Below, piece after piece: positions 43,796 through 51,045 of a DNA stretch of 56,721 bases. The stretch is from contig JAKLJE010000012.1 in assembly GCA_023151315.1 (NCBI GenBank), positions 91,584-148,304 of the forward strand, written 5' to 3'. This DNA comes from Bacteroidia bacterium. GTDB taxonomy: Bacteria; Bacteroidota; Bacteroidia; Palsa-965. Made by a program: the position numbers and the translations under genes. The notes below the pieces were generated by a model that ran no database searches, was not told where the DNA came from, and worked only from the letters and a program-made list of their open reading frames with translations. How positions within the stretch are numbered: the stretch's first letter is position 1; the number at the start of each line of letters is the position of its first letter.

Positions 43796-45091
43796 TTATA
43801 CTGCGGGCTCTTTCTCACTTCCGATTAGTTTGCGTTGCGACAACATCTGGAAGTAAGACTCAAGGCGGTTTTTGATGTTGGAATATGAAAAGTAACGCGG
43901 GTCAACAAGATCAGATTCAATGAAACCTACAGGAACTTCAAGCTTATCCTCAATTTCGCGCATCATGGCCAATTGACCTGCAGAAAATGAATTGCAACTC
44001 TTTATCGAATTCGTTACATACCCGTCCGCTTTATAATCAGTAATGCATTTAGAGAGAAGTTCTATGCGCTGAGGAAGATTGAGATTGGTGTAACAATTCA
44101 TACAATACTCTGCAAGTGCCTCAAGCGGGCGTTCCGGATCGTGTCTCCATCCCATATCATAAACACCACCCACTTTTGTATACGACGAAGCAACAATCAC
44201 TGCTCCCATATCATAAAATATTTTCCAGAACTCACGAAAGTTGGTCCAGTTCGGCGGCCCTTCAACAACCAAACGGTATTTCTCCTCCTTCATTTCTCCC
44301 TCAGGTGTAATCGGACCAAGACCTTTTTTTACGCGGTCCATTATTTCATTGTATAATTCTTTGTAATACTCAACGGCCTCCGGTGTACCGCGGAACCCGA
44401 TGTTTATTGGACCGATATAATAAACACCCGCGAAGTATGCATCAATCGGTGATGGTTTGTGTTTTGTCGTATCGAAAATCCTCGCGATCCAATCACCCGC
44501 TTCCTTCGAATGTTTGAGAATCGACTTGAGTTTCGTTTCATCGTACTTAACTCCGCTTACTTCTTCCATCACCGGAATTACTTCTTCCTGCAGCTGTTTC
44601 ACCATATACTGAATCATCTCCGGAGTCATTTTCCCGTTCTCCTGATACGGAGTGTGCAGCATGATCACACGCGCATCAGGATATTCCCGCTTTAGCGTTT
44701 CAAACCACTTCATGAATGTGAAACAACCGGTGTAGCTGAGAAGAAGTATATCGGGATCCGGAAGTTTTTGCCCCGTTGGTCCGATATTGCCTTTAAGCAT
44801 CATTCCTACATCGCATTTCACATACGTACATACGTCTTCGGAATGTGCATGCTTCTCCGCTTCTTTGATGTATCCGCCAGACAGCTTGCGCATGGCACTT
44901 TGCAATGCGTTGATCTCCGGATAAACCGGGAGCATATCGAATGTGCGTATGAGTTCCGAAAGATTCCCTGGGACAAAAGTGTAACACACTTTCTTTCCGG
45001 TTTCCTTCACTTTTGTTAATTCATTGAACAGTCCCTCCACCATTTCTTTTTGAAGAACCATACTTTTCTCTTTCTGCGCTTCTTGTGCCAT
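43796..45091 (-). CDS. bcrB: Benzoyl-CoA reductase subunit B
   Basis: A 431-residue HgdB-fold subunit that forms the ring-reducing module with BcrC. Conserved Cys: C36 ('KKVCYTFVPGNL'), C88 and C93 ('EDVCTYVKCDVG'), C123 ('SYTGCFTFMKWF') and a later 'SIKSCNSFSAGQ'. Some of these bind the [4Fe-4S] cluster(s) near benzoyl-CoA. 'VVEGPPNWTNFREFW' and 'VGFIESDLVDPRYFS' match BcrB. 15 nt separate it from bcrC. Confidence 0.94.
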   Translation of the reverse strand: MAQEAQKEKSMVLQKEMVEGLFNELTKVKETGKKVCYTFVPGNLSELIRTFDMLPVYPEINALQSAMRKLSGGYIKEAEKHAHSEDVCTYVKCDVGMMLKGNIGPTGQKLPDPDILLLSYTGCFTFMKWFETLKREYPDARVIMLHTPYQENGKMTPEMIQYMVKQLQEEVIPVMEEVSGVKYDETKLKSILKHSKEAGDWIARIFDTTKHKPSPIDAYFAGVYYIGPINIGFRGTPEAVEYYKELYNEIMDRVKKGLGPITPEGEMKEEKYRLVVEGPPNWTNFREFWKIFYDMGAVIVASSYTKVGGVYDMGWRHDPERPLEALAEYCMNCYTNLNLPQRIELLSKCITDYKADGYVTNSIKSCNSFSAGQLAMMREIEDKLEVPVGFIESDLVDPRYFSYSNIKNRLESYFQMLSQRKLIGSEKEPAV

Positions 45092-45106
45092 GTTGTAGAG
45101 ATGTAG

Positions 45107-46297
45107 TTATTTTACTGCGAGTGTATCGGGTTCAGGTTCCCAGAGTTTGATGGAGTCGGAAAACGCTCCAACCTGTTCCTTAATCACTTTGTATTGATTG
45201 ATGTTCTCACTGAACTGAAAGGCGATATACCGGATTCCCATCTTGTTAAAGGCGTTCTGAAATATCGGCGCATCAAGTAAACTCGGATCACAAAAACTTG
45301 CCGATGCGAATATGACCCCATCCGCTCCCCGATCCTTCACAATCTTGGCAAGACGAAACTCCTTGGGATCATGAACATCATAAATGGAAGAAGAGTACTG
45401 ACTCTGTTTCAGGAACGCATTGGCAAGCGCCTCAAGCGGTCTATCACTCGTTGTATCAATATCTCCTGTTATCATTCTCGATCCGAGTTGATAGTCATCA
45501 TCAACTACATAACATCCTGCTTCTTCAATGGCTTTGATTAATCCTACGGCAGGTTGTTCGCAAAAAGCACCTGAGATCACAACCTTTACTTTGTCTTGCG
45601 GAGTGCCTGCTGTATTCTGCACATACGTGTAAATCTCCTCCAGGATTTCATTGTGATCTTCAACAGGCATTACCGTTCCTGCTCTGATTACATGATACAA
45701 TTCCTCCATCGTCAGGCGCCACGGGTAGTCTTGCCTTACTTTGTATATGCCTTCTATCAACTGACGGTTTTTGTTGTAGAGCGCAATTGAATGATTCAGC
45801 CGCTCTGCAGTTACTTCAATCCCTGTTATCGCAGTGATGTAATCAATTACATGTTGCATTTCCTGCTGATAAAATGTGCCACCGATAGATGGAGAAAAAT
45901 TCTGCGGAAAATCAAAATACTTGATGAACGAACCGATTTTCTGCTGACGAAAAATGCCGGATAGATTGCGTATCACATCACATATTGACGGAAATATAAA
46001 ACCATCGAATCCCTCGAAGTGATTGTCTAACGCCAATTCAATTATACTTCTGGGAATATGACATATGTAAGATTGATAAAATGCGTCGCCTTTAATTATT
46101 TGTTTACGATCACCGCCACCGAATATGGCCACGGGAAGTGCTCCTGCAGCGTGTGCAATTTCACGCGGAAAGTAAATCGGCATGTAACCGATCAGAACGC
46201 GGTTTTTACCGGCCGACTTCCACGCTTTGGCTTTGGTATAAGAAAGATCAAACGAATCTATACGGCACTGTGCAATGATTTCTGCTGGATTTTTCAT
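45107..46297 (-). CDS. bcrC: Benzoyl-CoA reductase subunit C
   Basis: A 396-residue HgdB-fold subunit from the ATG at 46297 ('MKNPAEIIAQCR'); an ATG at 46315 would add six residues. BcrC hallmarks: 'VLIGYMPIYFPREIAHAAGALP' region (~34-55), 'KGDAFYQSYICHIPRSIIEL' with C79, and 'FIFPSICDVIRNLSG' with C106. It is the first gene of the 14-gene operon, as in bcrCBAD of Thauera. Two CRP/FNR-like repeats lie just upstream, one of them overlapping the probable leader. Confidence 0.94.
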   Translation of the reverse strand: MKNPAEIIAQCRIDSFDLSYTKAKAWKSAGKNRVLIGYMPIYFPREIAHAAGALPVAIFGGGDRKQIIKGDAFYQSYICHIPRSIIELALDNHFEGFDGFIFPSICDVIRNLSGIFRQQKIGSFIKYFDFPQNFSPSIGGTFYQQEMQHVIDYITAITGIEVTAERLNHSIALYNKNRQLIEGIYKVRQDYPWRLTMEELYHVIRAGTVMPVEDHNEILEEIYTYVQNTAGTPQDKVKVVISGAFCEQPAVGLIKAIEEAGCYVVDDDYQLGSRMITGDIDTTSDRPLEALANAFLKQSQYSSSIYDVHDPKEFRLAKIVKDRGADGVIFASASFCDPSLLDAPIFQNAFNKMGIRYIAFQFSENINQYKVIKEQVGAFSDSIKLWEPEPDTLAVK

Positions 46298-46327
46298 GTT
46301 AAAGGGCGAAGTCATTATTGATAATAA

Positions 46328-46341
46328 ATGACATAAGTCAT
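46328..46341 (-). promoter_or_regulatory. CRP/FNR-like operator O2 in the bcr operon leader
   Basis: The 14 bases ATGAC-ATAA-GTCAT form an inverted repeat with 5-bp arms and TGA-N6-TCA core. It lies 30 bp before the bcrC ATG and, if transcription starts near 46355 as inferred from the box at 46361-46368, just inside the transcribed leader. That position would suit repression or autoregulation rather than activation. Confidence 0.55.
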
Positions 46342-46360
46342 AAAAAATGATCTTCAATCG

Positions 46361-46368
46361 CCAAATTA
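46361..46368 (-). promoter_or_regulatory. Possible -7 element of the bcr operon (TAATTTGG)
   Basis: The minus-strand octamer TAATTTGG matches five of six fixed positions of TAnnTTTG. Its first base is 29.5 bp from the centre of operator O3, the same distance as the opposite box of the divergent gene. Transcription would start near 46355, leaving a leader of about 58 nt before bcrC. Confidence 0.4.
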
Positions 46369-46390
46369 CTACCTGTTAACACGCATAAAA

Positions 46391-46404
46391 ATGATATACA
46401 TCAT
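46391..46404 (+). promoter_or_regulatory. CRP/FNR-like operator O3 between the bcr operon and the divergent dehydrogenase
   Basis: ATGAT-ATAC-ATCAT, 5-bp arms, TGA-N6-TCA core. It sits midway between two opposing -7-like boxes, each starting 29.5 bp from its centre, so one bound dimer could activate both promoters from about -42 (class II geometry). Confidence 0.55.
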
Positions 46405-46426
46405 AAAAGAGAATTCCAACTCGAGC

Positions 46427-46434
46427 TACCTTGT
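46427..46434 (+). promoter_or_regulatory. Possible -7 element of the divergent dehydrogenase gene (TACCTTGT)
   Basis: TACCTTGT matches four of six fixed positions of TAnnTTTG. It starts 29.5 bp from the centre of operator O3 and would place the transcript start near 46440, about 36 nt before the ATG. Confidence 0.3.
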
Positions 46435-46475
46435 ATGCTCATTAATTCAATAATTCAGTTTTATCAAGCTTATGT

Positions 46476-47210
46476 ATGAAGAAATCAAAGGTTTGTGTTG
46501 TCACCGGTGCTTCAAAAGGAATCGGAAATGCGATTGCAAAAAGATTGAATAGTGATGGATATCATAGCGTTGCTGTAGATATTAATGAACCGGACGATGA
46601 CGATTTTAAAAGCGCTGACGGAATAACTTTTATAAAATGTGACGTAACAAACGAGGAAGAAGTACACAAACTTTTTTCATCTGTGATTAGCGATTTCGGG
46701 AGTGTTGATGTGCTCGTTAATAACGCCGGAATTATTCGCGATAATATGATCTGGAATATGCCTGAGCAGGATTTCGACAACGTCATCAACGTGAATCTTA
46801 AAGGTACGTGGCTGATGTGTAAAGCAGCATCGGGCTTAATGAAAGAAAAAGGTTCCGGATGTATTATCAATATTGCTTCTCGTGCATGGCTGGGTAATGC
46901 CGGACAAACGAACTATGCTGCATCAAAAGCTGGTGTGGTTGCGTTAACGCGTGTATTGTCTCTTGAGTTGGGCAGATATGGTATTGCGGTGAATGCAGTT
47001 GCTCCCGGATTAATTGATACTCCTATGACAAGAAAACTGCCCGCAGAGGTTTTGGAAAAACTGATACTCGCGCAGCCCACACGAAAAATCGGCTTACCCG
47101 AAGATGTAGCACATGCAGTTTCATTCCTTGCTGACAGTCGAACCTCATTCATTAACGGACAAGTAATTTATGTTGATGGGGGTAAGAGTGTTGCTTCGAA
47201 TATGGTGTAA
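46476..47210 (+). CDS. Short-chain dehydrogenase/reductase, FabG-like
   Basis: A 244-residue classical SDR: 'VTGASKGIGNAIA' (cofactor site), 'LVNNAGIIRD', catalytic Ser in 'INIASRAW' with Tyr and Lys in 'NYAASKAG', and the usual end 'FINGQVIYVDGG'. It is close to 3-oxoacyl-ACP/CoA reductases. It is transcribed away from bcrC and shares operator O3, so it probably belongs to the same regulon, for example as a 3-hydroxyacyl-CoA (3-hydroxypimelyl-CoA) dehydrogenase. Its substrate cannot be told from sequence. Confidence 0.85.
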   Translation: MKKSKVCVVTGASKGIGNAIAKRLNSDGYHSVAVDINEPDDDDFKSADGITFIKCDVTNEEEVHKLFSSVISDFGSVDVLVNNAGIIRDNMIWNMPEQDFDNVINVNLKGTWLMCKAASGLMKEKGSGCIINIASRAWLGNAGQTNYAASKAGVVALTRVLSLELGRYGIAVNAVAPGLIDTPMTRKLPAEVLEKLILAQPTRKIGLPEDVAHAVSFLADSRTSFINGQVIYVDGGKSVASNMV

Positions 47211-47391
47211 TTTACAAACGCACAGAGGCTGAGCAATGATGCGTTCTGCTGTTTCCTTTGCGGTGAATCTGGATTGGATAATAGAGATCGCGAGGTTTTC
47301 GCCGTTTGAGCGAAGGCTGCCGGCTTCGCAATACAATATTTATACGCAGGGAATTAACTTCCGCATCTTAGCAACGCGTCACAGGCAATAA

Positions 47392-47422
47392 AAAAGTCCC
47401 GCCTAATATAGGCGGGACTTTT
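47392..47422. terminator. Strong bidirectional intrinsic terminator
   Basis: Arms AAAAGTCCCGCCT and AGGCGGGACTTTT pair perfectly (13 bp, GC-rich core) around the 5-nt loop AATAT, with U-runs in both directions. It lies 20 nt after the stop of atpC on the minus strand and about 180 nt after the dehydrogenase gene on the plus strand, closing both units. The ~180 nt between that gene and the hairpin hold nothing I recognise. Confidence 0.92.
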
Positions 47423-47442
47423 ACTTTTCACTATCCATTCAA

Positions 47443-47679
47443 TTATTCTGCCAGCACTATCAGCTTATTGTTATTAACCTCAGCAACACCACCGTTAATA
47501 TCAAAAGTGTGCGTCTGCTGCTGTGCATCAACAACTTTAATCTTCCCTTTTTTCAAAGTGGAAATCATTGCTGCATGATTGTTCAGAATGCCGAATTTTC
47601 CTTCAGCACCCGGAAGTACAGCCGACTTAATATCGCCGCTGTAAACTTTTTTGTCCGGAGTGATTATTTCTAAATGCAT
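47443..47679 (-). CDS. atpC: ATP synthase F1 epsilon subunit, short form
   Basis: A 78-residue protein with only the N-terminal beta-sandwich ('LEIITPDKKVYSGDI', 'LPGAEGKFGILNNHA'). The C-terminal two-helix inhibitory domain of longer epsilon subunits is missing, which is normal in Bacteroidota. It links the rotor shaft (gamma) to the c-ring. It follows atpD after about 53 nt. Confidence 0.93.
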   Translation of the reverse strand: MHLEIITPDKKVYSGDIKSAVLPGAEGKFGILNNHAAMISTLKKGKIKVVDAQQQTHTFDINGGVAEVNNNKLIVLAE

Positions 47680-47703
47680 TTCAAAGTTGGTTATAAGTGA
47701 TTG

Positions 47704-47729
47704 TCAGACTGAGCGTAGTCGAAGGCTGA
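47704..47729. repeat. Possible dispersed palindromic repeat between atpD and atpC
   Basis: The spacer holds TGAGCGTAGTCGAAGGCTG, an imperfect inverted repeat. The core CTTCGACTACGCTCAG is a type of short repeat I have seen scattered in Bacteroidota genomes. Only one full copy is seen here, so repeat status is not proven by this window. Confidence 0.3.
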
Positions 47730-47732
47730 CGA

Positions 47733-49355
<1,623 letters not shown>

Positions 49356-49442
49356 TCAATTTATCCGACGAACGAACCTGAGGAAGATCATGAAATCGGT
49401 GGCCCCGCTAAATTTCAGGTAATTTTAAGACTTTGGGTAAGT

Positions 49443-49450
49443 TATATTTG
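49443..49450 (+). promoter_or_regulatory. -7 promoter element of ribF (TATATTTG), 5 nt before the start codon
   Basis: The plus strand reads TATATTTG-CGTCC-TTG. The octamer is a perfect match. Because an in-frame stop (TAA at 49438) lies just before it, the TTG must be the start or very near it, so the transcript would begin at about the first codon. Confidence 0.45.
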
Positions 49451-49455
49451 CGTCC

Positions 49456-50382
49456 TTGAAGATTTACAACAACATAAACCAGTTCAGAACGGATAAACCT
49501 TTGGTAGTCACTGTGGGTACTTTCGACGGTGTCCACAACGGTCATCGGAAAATAGTCCAGAATCTGAAAAATGCCGCTGCGGAAATTGGTGGAGAGTCGG
49601 CAATCCTGACATTCACTCCGCACCCGCGAACCGTACTTTTTCCGGATAGTGAGCAAGTTTGTCTGACCACTAATGATGAAAAGGCTGAGCTTCTTGGTTC
49701 AACCGGAATCGATCATCTGATTGTGCATCCGTTTACCCGTGAATTTTCACTGCTGAGTTCTTCGGAATTTATTAACGATATTCTGGTGAAGAGCCTGAAT
49801 ACCAAGTATCTGGTTGTTGGGTTTGATCACCATTTCGGTAAAGATCGTCAGGGTAATTTCTCAAGTTTGAAGGAAACGGGTCGTGAACTCGGTTTCGATG
49901 TCGAAGAAATTTCAGTGGAAGAGTCTGACAATCACAAGATAAGTTCAACCCGGATCCGCCAATCTTTGCTGGATGGTAACGTGGTTCTGGCAAACGATTT
50001 GCTGGGTTATCGGTATATGATAACGGGAACTGTGGTGAAAGGCAAGCAACTCGGAAGAACAATAGGCTTCCCGACTGCAAATATTTTTCACGAAAGCGGC
50101 AAACTAATTCCTAAAGACGGCGTCTATGCTGTGAGCATTGTCCACAGCGGTCAGGCTTACAAAGGAATGATGAACATCGGGAACAGACCAACCGTGAACG
50201 GAACCGACAGATCTGTAGAAGTCAATATTTTTGATTTCAACAAGGATATTTACGGTGAAAAAATCCGGGTACACATTGTCGATCGTTTGCGCGATGAACA
50301 AAAGTTCAGCGGTGTGGATGCATTGAAAACGCAGTTGCACGAGGATGGTGTGAACGCAAGAGAAATACTTAAATCGATTTAA
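49456..50382 (+). CDS. ribF: Bifunctional riboflavin kinase / FMN adenylyltransferase
   Basis: A 308-residue cytoplasmic enzyme making FMN and FAD from riboflavin. The N-terminal adenylyltransferase domain shows 'VTVGTFDGVHNGHRKI' (~19-34) and 'SSTRIRQSL'; the C-terminal kinase domain shows 'GRTIGFPTANI' and 'KDGVYAV'. The start is a TTG at 49456: an in-frame TAA 18 nt upstream rules out a longer protein, and the first residues align with the normal family start. The stop overlaps the ATG of the next gene (TAATG). Confidence 0.95.
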   Translation: MKIYNNINQFRTDKPLVVTVGTFDGVHNGHRKIVQNLKNAAAEIGGESAILTFTPHPRTVLFPDSEQVCLTTNDEKAELLGSTGIDHLIVHPFTREFSLLSSSEFINDILVKSLNTKYLVVGFDHHFGKDRQGNFSSLKETGRELGFDVEEISVEESDNHKISSTRIRQSLLDGNVVLANDLLGYRYMITGTVVKGKQLGRTIGFPTANIFHESGKLIPKDGVYAVSIVHSGQAYKGMMNIGNRPTVNGTDRSVEVNIFDFNKDIYGEKIRVHIVDRLRDEQKFSGVDALKTQLHEDGVNAREILKSI

Positions 50383-51011
50383 TGAAAATCGCACGTTACA
50401 TAGGAATTGTAATTCTGCTTTTTGCGGCGGCACAGAATTTACGTGCGAATAAAATGGCAGAGATTATTCCTTTGTATGACTCTCTTGCATTAGAGAATAT
50501 GGAGGGCTTCACCAGCCTTGATTCCGCACTGAAGAATCCGGAGAAAGTGGTGAAGCTTATTCTGCGAAAACAGAAATACGATCAGTTCCCTGCGGATTTG
50601 TGGAAGTTCCCGAATCTGCAATATCTGGATCTGAGTAAAAACAAAATCACTGAAGTGCCGGACTCAATCGGATTCTTCAAGCAGTTACAGATACTTCATC
50701 TTTCGAAGAACAGCATTGAATTTCTGCCACGTGAAATCGGCGACTTGAGCAATCTGATGATTCTTGATATCAATCAGAATGAACTCACTGCAATTCCTCC
50801 GCAAGTGGGAAAATTGAAAAAACTACGCTACCTCGATTTGTGGAGCAATAATATTTCCGTTTTCCCTGAAGAGCTCAAAGATCTTGCAGGAACATTGATG
50901 GTTCTCGACCTGCGCGTGATTCTCATCAACGCAGAAACACAAGAGCACATTCGCGCTATGCTTCCCGGCACAGTTATTTACATGTCGCCACCGTGTAAGT
51001 GTGATCAGTAG
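50382..51011 (+). CDS. Exported leucine-rich repeat protein
   Basis: A 209-residue protein with a signal peptide (residues ~1-22, ending LRA) and about five LRR units of the small-ribonuclease-inhibitor/bacterial type (for example 'LQYLDLSKNKITEVPDSIG' and 'LRYLDLWSNNISVFPEEL'). It has no catalytic domain; a binding role in the periplasm or at the surface is likely. Translation is coupled to ribF by a one-base stop/start overlap, though no functional link is obvious. Confidence 0.8.
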   Translation: MKIARYIGIVILLFAAAQNLRANKMAEIIPLYDSLALENMEGFTSLDSALKNPEKVVKLILRKQKYDQFPADLWKFPNLQYLDLSKNKITEVPDSIGFFKQLQILHLSKNSIEFLPREIGDLSNLMILDINQNELTAIPPQVGKLKKLRYLDLWSNNISVFPEELKDLAGTLMVLDLRVILINAETQEHIRAMLPGTVIYMSPPCKCDQ

Positions 51012-51045
51012 TTCTGCACATCTGCTGCAGCGAACGAGGTAAGTA

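Noticed and set aside
42356-46297. Reading the HgdB/HgdC-like genes as an amino-acid-fermenting 2-hydroxyacyl-CoA dehydratase
   Set aside because: There are two activator subunits of BcrA/BcrD size, BcrC- and BcrB-specific motifs, and dch, had and oah in the same operon.
28074-46297. ATP-independent (class II, Bam-type, tungsten) benzoyl-CoA reductase
   Set aside because: No BamB-like aldehyde:ferredoxin oxidoreductase or its electron-transfer partners are present; only ATP-dependent subunits are seen.
47211-47391. Possible small RNA or gene between the dehydrogenase and atpC
   Set aside because: Only short unsupported frames and no recognisable RNA fold apart from the terminator hairpin were seen.
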